NCBI RefSeq assembly: GCF_019145205.1
Contig: NZ_JAHSTT010000009.1
Location: 170,794-234,793, forward strand
From: Pseudomonas khavaziana
Lineage (GTDB): Bacteria > Pseudomonadota > Gammaproteobacteria > Pseudomonadales > Pseudomonadaceae
DNA length: 64,000 nt
Direction: 5' to 3'
In this document: piece by piece, positions 34,103 through 42,795 of the stretch
Position numbering within the stretch: the first letter of the stretch is position 1
Layout: every line of letters starts with the position of its first letter
Made by a program: the position numbers and the translations under genes
The notes under the pieces: generated by a model
Database searches by the model: none
Seen by the model: the letters and a program-made list of their open reading frames with translations, nothing else
Told to the model about the DNA's origin: nothing

Positions 34103-34233
34103 GCTTTGTTACCTGAAGTTTCTTCCTGAAGGCGCCGACTTTACCTTATCGACGTATAACACGTGACCCCAGGCTTGCGACTATCTAAACTGCCGCCACG
34201 CCCACATAGCTATTTGCCATCTACGAGAACGCC

Positions 34234-35046
34234 ATGGATCTATGCCAACGCAACAATATCAGCGTGAAGGGCCATGGGCCTTCAACCCTGGTGTTTTCCC
34301 ACGGCTTTGGCTGCAACCAGGCGATGTGGAATTACTTGGCGCCGCACTTTCTCGAGCGCTTTCGCGTGGTGCTCTATGACTTGGTCGGCGCCGGCCGGTC
34401 GGACCTGAGTGCGTACGACAAAACCAAATACAGCCGCCTGGATGGCTATGCCCATGATCTGAACGAAATTATCGACGCCTACGCCGAAGGCCCGGTGATT
34501 CTGGTGGGCCATTCAGTCAGCGCGATGATCGGCACCCTTGCCGACCGTTTCGCCCCCGGGCGCATTGCCGCGCATGTGATGATCGGCCCATCGCCGCGCT
34601 ATATCGACAGCGAGGATTATGTCGGTGGCTTCAAGCACGACGATATCGACGACCTGCTCGACACCCTGGACAGCAACTACCTGGGCTGGTCCAGCGCCAT
34701 GGCCCCGGTGATCATGGGCGCGCCCACGCAACCGACGTTGAGCACCGAACTCACCGAAAGCTTCTGCCGCACCGAGCCGGACATCGCCAAGCAGTTCGCC
34801 CGCGTGACCTTCCTCTCGGATAACCGCCACGACGTGCAGGGCCTGGCCACTCCGGTACTGATCCTGCAGTCGAGCGACGACCTGATCGCCCCCGTGGCCG
34901 TGGGTGAATACCTGCATGCCGTGATGCCCAACAGCACCTATTGCCTGGTGGACAATATCGGCCATTGCCCCCATATGAGCGCGCCCCAGGCGTGCGCGGC
35001 GGCGATGGACGCGTTCCTGGCGCCATGGGCAGTTGCCGATGCCTGA
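34234..35046 (+). CDS. RsbQ/KAI2-like alpha/beta hydrolase
   Basis: A 270-aa hydrolase that matches RsbQ and plant KAI2/D14 receptors in length and motifs: HGFGCNQAMW, VVLYDLVGAG, nucleophile Ser94 in VGHSVSAMIG, Asp216 in LQSSDDLIAPVAVGEYLH and His244 in GHCPHMSAP. In Bacillus RsbQ partners with the PAS phosphatase RsbP to sense energy stress, probably via a small hydrophobic ligand. Here the next gene overlaps by 8 bases and is a PAS histidine kinase, so the pair is likely a sensing module with a kinase output. Ligand unknown. Confidence 0.9.
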   Translation: MDLCQRNNISVKGHGPSTLVFSHGFGCNQAMWNYLAPHFLERFRVVLYDLVGAGRSDLSAYDKTKYSRLDGYAHDLNEIIDAYAEGPVILVGHSVSAMIGTLADRFAPGRIAAHVMIGPSPRYIDSEDYVGGFKHDDIDDLLDTLDSNYLGWSSAMAPVIMGAPTQPTLSTELTESFCRTEPDIAKQFARVTFLSDNRHDVQGLATPVLILQSSDDLIAPVAVGEYLHAVMPNSTYCLVDNIGHCPHMSAPQACAAAMDAFLAPWAVADA

Positions 35047-36172
35047 CTCGCTGTTTGACAGCGCCGCCTGCGCCCTGGCCGTGACCCAGGAGGACGGTAC
35101 GATCCTGCACGTCAACCCGCGCCTGAGCGACTGGCTCGGGTTCAGCGCGGCCGAGTTGCGGGGGCGCAGGTTCCAGGATCTGCTGACCATGGGCGGACGG
35201 ATCTTCTACCAGACCCACCTGGCACCGATGCTGCGCATGCATGGCAGCGTCACCGAGGTGAAGCTCGACATCCGCCATTGCGCCGGGCACAAAGTCACCG
35301 TCTTGCTCAACGCCAACCAGCGCCAGCAGCCCGACGGCGTGGTGCATGACCTGGCGCTGTTCGGCACCACCGACCGTGACAAGTACGAGCGCGAACTGCT
35401 CAATGCGCGCAAGTTGGCCGAAGCCCTGCTCCAGGAAAAAACCGCCACCGAACTGGCCTTGCAACAGGCCCAGGCCGAATTGAGCGAGGCCTATGCCATC
35501 GCCCAGCGCCGGGCGTTGTTCGCCGAGCAGATGGTGGCGATTGTCAGCCACGATTTGAAAAACCCGCTCACCGCGATCCGCATGGCCTCGGACTTTCTCC
35601 AGCGTGGCGAGCGTACGGCCAAGGAGCGCCAGTTGCTGGGGCATATCGGCCAATCGTCGGAACGCGCCCATCGCATGATCGCCGACCTGCTGGACTTCAC
35701 CCAGGCCCGGGTCGGCCAAGGCATCACCATCAAGGCTGTTCCGCTGGATCTGCACAATGTGATCCAGCATGCGGTGGACGAACTGCGCGTAGCCTTCCCT
35801 GCCGCCACGCTGGTGCATCACGCCGAGGGCCTTGGCCAAGCGAGCCTGGATGCCGACCGGGTGCAGCAGATCATTGGCAACCTCGTCGCCAACAGCGTGG
35901 CCTATGGCGACCTGCTGCAACCGATCACCATCACCTCGCGCCTGGGCGACAACGCCTGTGCTGTCGCCGTGCACAACCATGGCCCGGCAATTCCCGAATC
36001 ACTGCTGGCGGGGCTGTTCGAACCCATGACCCGTGGCACCGACCAGGGCAGCGATGTGCGCAGCGTCGGCCTGGGCCTGTATATCGTGCGCGAACTGGCC
36101 AGGGTGCACGGCGGTGATGTGGCAGTGCGTTCCTGTGCGATGGCCGGCACCACCTTTACCGTGATGTTCTAG
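35039..36172 (+). CDS. PAS-domain histidine kinase partnered with the RsbQ-like hydrolase
   Basis: A 377-aa cytosolic kinase: PAS (about 1-110; SLFDSAACALAVTQEDGTIL, GGRIFYQTHLAPMLRMHG, similar to RsbP-type PAS), a coiled coil (about 118-160), HisKA with H-box MVAIVSHDLKNPLTAIRM and HATPase (IIGNLVANSVAYG, SVGLGLYIVRELARVHGG). No receiver or DNA-binding domain; no response regulator is adjacent. The start ATG at 35039 overlaps the hydrolase gene by 8 bases. The output partner must lie elsewhere. Confidence 0.9.
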   Translation: MPDSLFDSAACALAVTQEDGTILHVNPRLSDWLGFSAAELRGRRFQDLLTMGGRIFYQTHLAPMLRMHGSVTEVKLDIRHCAGHKVTVLLNANQRQQPDGVVHDLALFGTTDRDKYERELLNARKLAEALLQEKTATELALQQAQAELSEAYAIAQRRALFAEQMVAIVSHDLKNPLTAIRMASDFLQRGERTAKERQLLGHIGQSSERAHRMIADLLDFTQARVGQGITIKAVPLDLHNVIQHAVDELRVAFPAATLVHHAEGLGQASLDADRVQQIIGNLVANSVAYGDLLQPITITSRLGDNACAVAVHNHGPAIPESLLAGLFEPMTRGTDQGSDVRSVGLGLYIVRELARVHGGDVAVRSCAMAGTTFTVMF

Positions 36173-36304
36173 TAAAGGTGCGCGGCGCCCTGCATGACAG
36201 GTTCGACACGGCCGGTCAGCAGTAATGGGGTTATCTTGGCCACGGCGGTCGATGATGATGAAGTCGTCGCCGTGGGCGCGCATCTTCACAAACGGCAAGG
36301 TCAT
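36169..36304 (-). pseudogene. Deletion relic of a dapF-like (diaminopimelate epimerase) gene
   Basis: The first ~30 codons read MTLPFVKMRAHGDDFIIIDR, then RGQDNPITAD, a good match to the DapF N-terminus. Then, in another frame, LTGRVEPVMQGAAHLY and a TAG stop resemble the DapF C-terminus (LTGPA-x-V-x-x-G). About 220 internal residues are missing; the junction is near 36215 (CTGACC). It is convergent with the PAS kinase, with overlapping stop codons. A functional dapF must exist elsewhere for cell-wall synthesis; this looks like a decayed paralogue. Confidence 0.7.
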
Positions 36305-36347
36305 GGGGACAGGTCCTGTTGTCGAAGTGACGCAGTTCTAATCACAC

Positions 36348-36447
36348 TGTAGGAGCGAGCTTGCTCGCGAAAATCGTGAAGACGACACGTTTTACCTGCA
36401 AGTACGCGTTATCGTTGACGTTCTTCGCGAGCAAGCTCGCTCCTACA
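36348..36447. repeat. Class B REPIN abutting the ATPase ribosome site
   Basis: Class B REPs at 36348 and mirror ending 36447. The AAAGGA of the next gene begins at the last base of the element, so its 5' leader contains the whole hairpin if transcription starts upstream. Confidence 0.9.
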
Positions 36448-36461
36448 AAGGATTGATGGTC

Positions 36462-36980
36462 ATGCTTATCGTATTCAGCGGCCTGCCCGGCAGTGGCAAG
36501 ACTACGATTGCCAGCCAACTGGCGCGACAGACCGGCGCGGTTTACCTGCGCATCGATGTGATCGAACAGGCACTGCGAGACGCAGCGGTACTGATGGGCG
36601 ATGTGGGTGCCAGCGGCTACGGCGTGGCGAATGCGCTGGCGCTGAGTAATTTGCGCTTGGGGCAACGGGTCATTGCCGATTGCGTGAACCCGGTCAGGGA
36701 GAGCCGCCAAGCCTGGCAGGCGGTGGCGGCGACAGCGGGGGTAGAACTGATCAATATCCAGGTGGTGTGTTCAGATCAGCAAGAGCACCGGCGCCGTGTG
36801 GAAAACCGTGTGGGCGATGTTCCCGGGCTGGCGCCGCCGACCTGGCAGTCGGTGCTGGTACATGAGTATGAAAGCTGGGATAAACCGGCGTTCAGGCTTG
36901 ATACCGCGCGAATGACGCCGGCACAGGCAATCGCGACAGCCCACGCACATCTGTTCAATGCGGGAGCTGTCGAGCTTTAG
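36462..36980 (+). CDS. P-loop kinase-like AAA ATPase (zeta-toxin/Cob(I)-like small kinase fold)
   Basis: A 172-aa P-loop protein: Walker A GLPGSGKTTIASQLA (about 7-21), YLRIDVIEQALRDAA, RVIADCVNPVRESRQAWQAVA. Such small kinases phosphorylate nucleosides, sugars or antibiotics; no family-specific substrate motif was recognised and no antitoxin gene is adjacent. Starts considered: TTG 36453, ATG 36456, ATG 36462; the last best fits AGGA spacing and the P-loop position. Its stop is 6 bases from the convergent SRPBCC gene. Confidence 0.82.
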   Translation: MLIVFSGLPGSGKTTIASQLARQTGAVYLRIDVIEQALRDAAVLMGDVGASGYGVANALALSNLRLGQRVIADCVNPVRESRQAWQAVAATAGVELINIQVVCSDQQEHRRRVENRVGDVPGLAPPTWQSVLVHEYESWDKPAFRLDTARMTPAQAIATAHAHLFNAGAVEL

Positions 36981-36986
36981 CCGGAT

Positions 36987-37403
36987 TCAGACGGGGAAAT
37001 TGCCGCGCAACGCCTCAAGACCACCGTTATAGACGCCGGCAAACAACTCCTCCACCGCCGCGTCCGTAGTGTCTGCCACTGGGGTGAACACGCCAGACCA
37101 GGTCACTTTCGCCGACGTCTCCGTCAGCGCTTCAACCTGCAAGGTCGCCAGATAAGCACTCACCGGAAACGGCGACGCCTCAATGGTGTAGCTGTAAGTG
37201 CGCGCCACGTTGTCGAAGCTCTGCAAGCGCTCGACGATCTGGCCGCCGTCAGCCGTGGTCAGGTGACGCACACGACCACCTTCGCCTGGCTCGCTCTTGG
37301 CGATGAAGGGCAGCCAGTCGGGCAGGCTGTTGAAGCCGCCGATCAGTTGCCAGACCTGATCGGCCGGTGCCGGGATTTCAATTACAGAAGATGCTGTTGC
37401 CAC
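36987..37403 (-). CDS. SRPBCC (START/Bet v 1-like) protein
   Basis: A 138-aa polyketide cyclase/ligand-binding-fold protein: VIEIPAPADQVWQLIGGFNSLPDWLP, GGRVRHLTTADGGQIVERL and SYTIEASPFPVSAYLATLQV. Binds a hydrophobic ligand; no catalytic site evident. Start is GTG at 37403 with GGAG eight bases upstream; the longer open frame is a shadow of the SDR gene. Third gene of an operon with an SDR and an aldo/keto reductase. Confidence 0.85.
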   Translation of the reverse strand: MATASSVIEIPAPADQVWQLIGGFNSLPDWLPFIAKSEPGEGGRVRHLTTADGGQIVERLQSFDNVARTYSYTIEASPFPVSAYLATLQVEALTETSAKVTWSGVFTPVADTTDAAVEELFAGVYNGGLEALRGNFPV

Positions 37404-37428
37404 GATAAATACTCCAAACAGAGAAAAA

Positions 37429-38226
37429 TCAGATCGCCATGCTGTCGACAACGCCGCCGTCGACCCGCAACGCGGCACCGGTGGTGGCAGACGACAGCGG
37501 TGAAGCAATGTACGCCACCAGGTTCGCCACTTCATCCACATTGGCGGCGCGTTGGATGATCGAGGTGGGCCGCGCATTACGCACGAACACATCGGCCTCT
37601 TCCCGCGCACTGCGCCCGGACTGGGCCGTAGCGTCCTTGAGCATTTGCTCCAGGCCGTCGGTAAAGGTCGGCCCCGGCAGGATCGCATTCACCGTGACCC
37701 CGGTGCCCGCCAAGCGCTTGGCCAAACCGTGGGATACCGCCAGGTTGGCGCTTTTGGTCACGCCGTAGTTGATCATGTCGGCCGGCGTAGCCACGCCGGA
37801 CTCCGACGACACAAAGATCACCCGGCCCCAGCCCTGCTCGACCATGCCCGGCGCATAATGGCGCGACAGGCGCACGCCGGAGATCACATTGACCTCATAG
37901 AAGCGAGTCCACTCGCTGTCCGGCGCCTCGAAGAAATCCACATCGTTAAAGATGCCGAGGTTGTTGACCAGGATATCGGCGCGAGGTTCGGCGGCGAAGA
38001 GTTTCTCGGCGCCCTCGAGGGTGCCAAGGTCGGCCACCAGCCCACGCAGGTCAGCGCCGGGCACCACCTGACGGATGCTGGCCAAGGCGTCGTCGACCTT
38101 GCCCGCGTCCCGACCGATCACTACCACTGTGGCCCCGGATTGCGCCAGGGCCTGGCTGATGCCCAGGCCGATACCAGCGGTGCTGCCGCTGACGATGGCC
38201 ACTTTGCCGCTCACATCGATGTTCAT
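37429..38226 (-). CDS. Short-chain dehydrogenase/reductase
   Basis: A 265-aa classical SDR: NAD(P) motif SGSTAGIGLGISQAL, LVNNLGIF (NNxG), catalytic Ser in VSSESGVATPADM and YGVTKSA (YxxxK), with C-terminal GAALRVDGGVVDSMAI. Substrate unknown. Lies between the aldo/keto reductase (18-base gap) and the SRPBCC gene (25 bases), so three oxidoreduction/binding proteins are co-transcribed; likely controlled by the divergent LysR gene at 39360. Confidence 0.92.
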   Translation of the reverse strand: MNIDVSGKVAIVSGSTAGIGLGISQALAQSGATVVVIGRDAGKVDDALASIRQVVPGADLRGLVADLGTLEGAEKLFAAEPRADILVNNLGIFNDVDFFEAPDSEWTRFYEVNVISGVRLSRHYAPGMVEQGWGRVIFVSSESGVATPADMINYGVTKSANLAVSHGLAKRLAGTGVTVNAILPGPTFTDGLEQMLKDATAQSGRSAREEADVFVRNARPTSIIQRAANVDEVANLVAYIASPLSSATTGAALRVDGGVVDSMAI

Positions 38227-38244
38227 GCTTAAACTCCTTGGGAA

Positions 38245-39249
38245 TTAGAGGGGCAAAGGCGCACGGTCCGATATCAATCGGGCCTCGCGCAACGCTTGCC
38301 AGAAGGCTGCTGGAATCTTCTCTGACAACGCCGCGACATCTTCGGCAATCCGTCCCGGACGACTGGCGCCGGGAATCACCGCCGCCACGGCCGGGTGCGC
38401 CAGGGAAAATTGCAGCGCCGCGGCTTTCACGCTCACCCCAAACACCTGGGCGATCGCCTTGATCTGCTCGACCTTGCTGATGATCGCCGGGCTGGCTGGT
38501 TGGTATTCGAAATGCGTGCCGCCGGCGAGAATGCCGGAGCTGTAGGGGCCACCGACGACAATTTCGACGTGCTGGGCCAACGCCGAGTCCATCAAGCGTT
38601 GCAGCGCGCGCTCGTGGTCCAGCAGGGTGTAGCGCCCGGCCAAAAGGAAACCGTCAGGCTGGGCCTCAGTCAGATCCAGGGTCAGTTCACAAGGCTCGAC
38701 GCGATTGACACCCAGGCCCCAGGCCTTGATCACGCCCTCTTCACGCAAGCGGGTCAGCACTTTGAACGCGCCGGTACGGGCCTGGTTGAAGTGCTCCAGC
38801 CATTGGTCGCCGTAGAAGTCCTGGGCGATGTCGTGAACCCAAACGATGTCCAGGCGATCGGTCTGCAGGCGTTCGAGGCTGTCTTCAATAGAGCGCAGAG
38901 TGGCGTCGGCGCTGTAGTCATTGAGCATCTTGTTCGGGCGACCGTGTTCGAACACGCCGCTTTTTTCGCCGAGGTCGCGGGAGCCGGCCTCGACTTCATC
39001 CAGAATCACCCGGCCGACCTTGGTGCTGAGCACGTAGTCATTGCGATTGTAGTTAGACAGGGCCTGGCCCAGGCGGATTTCCGACAGGCCCGAGCCGTAG
39101 AAGGGAGCGGTGTCGAAGTAACGCACGCCGCGGTTCCAGGCGGCCTCGACGGTGGCCTGGGCTTCGTCCTCGGGAATGGCGCGGAACATATTGCCCAGGG
39201 GCGCGGTGCCAAAGCCCAGTACGCCGGGCAGTTTGTCTTTCAAGCTCAT
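38245..39249 (-). CDS. Aldo/keto reductase
   Basis: A 334-aa AKR of the D-threo-aldose/L-fucose or pyridoxal dehydrogenase-like branch: GFGTAPLGNMF, RYFDTAPFYGSGLSEIRLGQAL (catalytic Asp and Tyr), TKVGR (Lys), VHDIAQD (His position) and AAVIPGASRPGRIAED. Uses NAD(P)H; substrate likely a sugar or aldehyde. First gene of the operon, divergent from the LysR regulator with a 110-bp promoter region. Confidence 0.9.
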   Translation of the reverse strand: MSLKDKLPGVLGFGTAPLGNMFRAIPEDEAQATVEAAWNRGVRYFDTAPFYGSGLSEIRLGQALSNYNRNDYVLSTKVGRVILDEVEAGSRDLGEKSGVFEHGRPNKMLNDYSADATLRSIEDSLERLQTDRLDIVWVHDIAQDFYGDQWLEHFNQARTGAFKVLTRLREEGVIKAWGLGVNRVEPCELTLDLTEAQPDGFLLAGRYTLLDHERALQRLMDSALAQHVEIVVGGPYSSGILAGGTHFEYQPASPAIISKVEQIKAIAQVFGVSVKAAALQFSLAHPAVAAVIPGASRPGRIAEDVAALSEKIPAAFWQALREARLISDRAPLPL

Positions 39250-39359
39250 GGTGGGGTCCTCAATCGGTTCAGGGGGGTTACCGTTGAGCAGATCCTAGAT
39301 TGCGTTAATCAGACCGTCCAAGACATACTGCGACCAACTTGAGTCCCCATAGGTCTTAC

Positions 39360-40298
39360 ATGATCGATCTACGCCAACTGCGCTACTTCGAAGTGGTCGC
39401 CGAGGAAGAACACGTCGGCCGCGCCGCCGAGCGCCTGCATATCTCTCAATCGCCCCTGAGCCGCCAGATCGCACAGCTCGAAGAGCGGCTGGGCCTGACC
39501 CTGTTCGAACGCAGCCAGCAGCGCATCCGCTTGACCCGCGACGGCCAGACCTTCCTGGCCGAAACCAAAGCGCTGCTGACCCACGCCAATCGCCTGGAAT
39601 CCCTGGGCAAGCGCCTGGGCCGTGGGGAAGAAGGCGGCTTGTGCATTGGCTATATCGAAAATGCCATGCATGCCGGCGTACTGCCCAATGCCTTGCGCAT
39701 CCTGCGCGATGACCGGCCCACCGTGCACATCAAGCTGTATAACCTGCCGTCCCTGGAGCAATTGGAGGGCCTGCGCCAACGCAGCCTGGACATCGCCCTG
39801 GTGGGCGAACCGCCGGCCTCCGACGACCCGAACCTGACCGCCTTGCAAGTGCTCGACGACCCGATGCTGCTGGCCCTGCCCGAACAGCATCCGCTGACCA
39901 GGCAAAGCGAATTGTTGCCTGAACACCTGGCCGAACAACAATGGATCGGCGTGCAGCGCAAACCCGGCGCCAACCCCGCCGATGATTTCGTCGCTGCCTG
40001 CATCCGCGCCGGGTTCACACCGCAGATTCCCATGGAAGCCAGCGAACCCTTTACCGCATTGGGCCTGGTGGCCTCGGGGCTTGGAGTGGCGATGGTGCAG
40101 AAGGGCCTGAGCCGCAACGCACCGCCCGGCGTGGTGTTGCGTGAGCTGCCATGGCTGAGCTACACCACACCGCTGTGGGCGGCATGGCACCGGGTCAACC
40201 TGCGACCATTGGTGGAAACGTTTCGCAAGGTGCTGACTGAACCACCGCTATCGGGAGCAAGCCCCCTCCCACATTTCAACCGCGTTTTGCCTGAATAA
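39360..40298 (+). CDS. LysR family regulator with REP-derived C-terminus
   Basis: A 312-aa LTTR: DNA-binding part LRQLRYFEVVAEEEHVGRAAERLHISQSPLSRQIAQLEE and an effector domain (LCIGYIENAMHAGVLPNALR, GLVASGLGVAMVQKG). ATG at 39360 is the family start. The last 19 residues, EPPLSGASPLPHFNRVLPE, are encoded largely by a class A REP (40244-40273), so the original stop has been lost or replaced. Divergent from the AKR-SDR-SRPBCC operon, its likely target. Confidence 0.9.
   Translation: MIDLRQLRYFEVVAEEEHVGRAAERLHISQSPLSRQIAQLEERLGLTLFERSQQRIRLTRDGQTFLAETKALLTHANRLESLGKRLGRGEEGGLCIGYIENAMHAGVLPNALRILRDDRPTVHIKLYNLPSLEQLEGLRQRSLDIALVGEPPASDDPNLTALQVLDDPMLLALPEQHPLTRQSELLPEHLAEQQWIGVQRKPGANPADDFVAACIRAGFTPQIPMEASEPFTALGLVASGLGVAMVQKGLSRNAPPGVVLRELPWLSYTTPLWAAWHRVNLRPLVETFRKVLTEPPLSGASPLPHFNRVLPE
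40244..40273. repeat. Class A REP inside the 3' end of the LysR gene
   Basis: ACCGCTATCGGGAGCAAGCC then CCCTCCCACA, a complete class A REP right end, read in frame as PLSGASPLPH. Confidence 0.9.
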
Positions 40299-40309
40299 AT
40301 GCGATCAAC

Positions 40310-40380
40310 TGTGGGAGGGGGCTTGCCCCCGATGAGGGCGTGTCAGCAAACATATCCATGACTGACCCACCGCCATCGAA
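40310..40380. repeat. Truncated class A REPIN
   Basis: The left REP (TGTGGGAGGGGGCTTGCCCC) and the usual interior (ACTGACCCACCGCCATCG) are present, but the right REP stops after CGCCATCG and is replaced by unique sequence. It lies between the LysR gene and the EamA gene. Confidence 0.85.
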
Positions 40381-40402
40381 TCATCACACCAGCCCAACAT
40401 TT

Positions 40403-41287
40403 CTAGCGCGCCAACCTCGCCATGATCCCCGCCGAGTTGACGAAAATCGCAATCCCCACAAACACCAGCCCAATCGCAACCCACTGCCCCAGGCTCAGCT
40501 GTTCGCCGAAGAACACATAGGACGTGAACAGCCCCGACACCGGTACCATCAACAACAACGGCGCCACCCGCGAAGCCGGGTATTTCTTCATCAGGTTGTT
40601 CCATACCCGGTACCCGACGATGGTAGTGATATAGCACTGGAACACAATCGAGAAGCCCGCTCCCCAGGTCAGGTCGGTGACCAGGTGCGTGAGCGGCTCG
40701 GCCCCCTCGAACCACAAGGTCATCAGCAACAGGACGGGGATCGAAAACAGACTGGACCAGACAATAAAGGCCACCATGTCCTCAGGCTGGTTGACCTTGA
40801 CGATCAAGTTGCACAACGACCACGACAGCGCCGCCAGCAACACCAGCAGGATGCCCAGCGTGGTCGAGGCGTGTTCCGACAGGTGCAGGATCATGAACAG
40901 CCCCAGCGCAGACAACAGCATTCCCGCCCCGTGGCCCCTGCTTATGGGTTCCTTGAGAAACAACCGGCTCATGATGAGGGTGAAGAACGCACTGAACTGC
41001 AGGAACACCGAAGACATCCCCGCCGACAGCCCGTTGTGCATGGCGACGTTGACCACGCCCCACAGCCCGGCACCGAACAGCACGCCATAGGCAGCCAACA
41101 GGACATAGGAAACACCCTGCGGCTTGGGAATGAACATCACCAGGGGCAGCGCACAGAAGGTGAACCGCAGCAGGGTCAGCACAAACGGGTCCAAATCCTC
41201 CAGGCCCAGGCCAATGACCGAGAAGTTGGCGCCCCAGATTATCGTCACCGCCAGCCCTGCGATTAGATCGGATTTACTCAGGCGCAT
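40403..41287 (-). CDS. EamA/DMT superfamily transporter
   Basis: A 294-aa, about 10-helix drug/metabolite transporter with two EamA repeats (LIAGLAVTIIWGANFSVIG...; LGILLVLLAALSWSLCNLIVKV...). These often export amino acids or metabolites. ATG at 41287 has AAGGG ahead; the extra N-terminal frame of about 62 codons lacks family features. It is downstream of the polyamine genes on the same strand, 215 bases apart; no firm link. The gap 41288-41502 shows no gene. Confidence 0.88.
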   Translation of the reverse strand: MRLSKSDLIAGLAVTIIWGANFSVIGLGLEDLDPFVLTLLRFTFCALPLVMFIPKPQGVSYVLLAAYGVLFGAGLWGVVNVAMHNGLSAGMSSVFLQFSAFFTLIMSRLFLKEPISRGHGAGMLLSALGLFMILHLSEHASTTLGILLVLLAALSWSLCNLIVKVNQPEDMVAFIVWSSLFSIPVLLLMTLWFEGAEPLTHLVTDLTWGAGFSIVFQCYITTIVGYRVWNNLMKKYPASRVAPLLLMVPVSGLFTSYVFFGEQLSLGQWVAIGLVFVGIAIFVNSAGIMARLAR

Positions 41288-41502
41288 GGCCCTTCCCCCC
41301 GTTATGCCAGCGTCTTGGGCGGCATGGGGACTGTCTATAAGCGTCTCCCTGGACCGCAGCTTATGCGGGGCGCAATTTACGCAAAGATTTGCACGCGGGT
41401 AACTAACCGTACGGTCAGTAGGCAAGGGACGGAAAAAGTGTCTTGAAAAAAGCCCTTCCGCTTTTCGCCACACTGCTCCGCCCCTTTAAACACCACCTGG
41501 GG

Positions 41503-42795
41503 TCAGAGCATCTCGCGTAACCGATACCACAACATGCCCAGCGCCAGCAGCGGCGAGCGCAGTGCCTTGCCGCCCGGGAAGGTCATGTGCGGCACCTGGC
41601 TGAAAATATCCAGGCCGTGGCTGCTGCCGGCGTGAATCGCTTCGGCCAGCAGCCGTGCGCACCAGTGCGTTACGTTGAGGCCATGGCCGGAATAGCCCTG
41701 GGCATAGAACACATTCGGGTACTGCTGCAGCCGCCCGACCTGGGGAAAGCGGTTGGCGGTGATGCCGATCTTGCCGCCCCACTGGAACTCGATGGCGGTG
41801 TCGGCCAGTTGCGGGAACACCTTGAGCATTTTCGGGCGCATATACGCGGCGATGTCCTGGGGATCGCGCCCCGAGTAATGGCAGGCGCCACCGAACAACA
41901 GGCGTCGGTCAGCGCAAAGCCGGTAGTAATCCAGCCCGACCTTCTGGTCGCACAGCGCCAGGTTCTGTGGGATCAACTGTTGCGCCACGTGCTCAGGCAG
42001 CGGCTCGGTAGCGATAATGTAACTGCCGGCCGGCAGCACCTTGCCGCTCAACCGCGGCTCCAGGTCTTCCAGATGCGCATTACACGCCAGCACCAGTTGG
42101 CCGGCGTGTACAGTGCCCGCGGCGCAGCGCACCTGCACGGTGTCGCCATGGATCAGTTCCAGCACTTGCGTGTGCTCGAAGATCTTCACGCCAAGGGTCT
42201 CGGCCACCTGGGCCTCGCCAAGCACCAGGTTGAGCGGGTGCAGATGCCCTGAGCCCATGTCGACCAGGCCACCGGCGTACACCGTCGAGTCCACCACCTG
42301 CGCCATGTCCTGGGGGCCGACCAGTCGCGTTTCATGGGCGTACCCCATGGCCGCCAAATGTGCCTGTTCGCCCTTGAACGCCGCGAACTGCGCCGGCGTG
42401 TTGGCCAGCTCACAGAAGCCCCAGCGCAGGTCGCAATCGATGCCATGCTCGACAATGCGCTGGCCCACCAACGCCACCGAGTCGATGCCGGCCCGCTCCA
42501 GATAACGCACGCCCTCCTCACCCACGTATTTGGCAAACCCCGAGACATCATGGCCGATGCCGCGGATCAACTGCCCGCCGTTGCGCCCACTGGCCCCCCA
42601 GCCAATGCGCCGAGCTTCCAGCAGGATCACCGAGAGCCCGCGCTGGGCCAATTCGATGGCGGTGTTGACGCCGGTAAAACCGCCACCGATCACACACACA
42701 TCGGCGCTCAGGTCTGTACCCAGGGCGGCGCGCTCAGGCAATGCGTGGGCCGAGGCGCGGTAATAGGACTGGGCGTGGTCATGGGACAGCATCAT
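41503..42795 (-). CDS. FAD-dependent oxidoreductase, gamma-glutamylputrescine oxidase (PuuB)-like
   Basis: A 430-aa DAO-family flavoenzyme: SYYRASAHALPERAALGTDL, FAD-binding VCVIGGGFTGVNTAIELAQRG, GWGASGRNGGQLIRGIG and late WGGKIGITANRFPQVGRL...YAQGYSGHGLNVTHWCARLLAEAI. PuuB oxidises gamma-glutamylputrescine to the aldehyde with H2O2 release. The start ATG at 42795 overlaps the binding-protein stop as ATGA; the much longer open frame is a shadow of that gene. Last of the three polyamine genes. Confidence 0.9.
   Translation of the reverse strand: MMLSHDHAQSYYRASAHALPERAALGTDLSADVCVIGGGFTGVNTAIELAQRGLSVILLEARRIGWGASGRNGGQLIRGIGHDVSGFAKYVGEEGVRYLERAGIDSVALVGQRIVEHGIDCDLRWGFCELANTPAQFAAFKGEQAHLAAMGYAHETRLVGPQDMAQVVDSTVYAGGLVDMGSGHLHPLNLVLGEAQVAETLGVKIFEHTQVLELIHGDTVQVRCAAGTVHAGQLVLACNAHLEDLEPRLSGKVLPAGSYIIATEPLPEHVAQQLIPQNLALCDQKVGLDYYRLCADRRLLFGGACHYSGRDPQDIAAYMRPKMLKVFPQLADTAIEFQWGGKIGITANRFPQVGRLQQYPNVFYAQGYSGHGLNVTHWCARLLAEAIHAGSSHGLDIFSQVPHMTFPGGKALRSPLLALGMLWYRLREML

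Noticed and set aside
36462..36980. P-loop protein as a zeta toxin of a toxin-antitoxin pair
   Set aside because: No short antitoxin gene adjoins and no zeta-specific residues were recognised.
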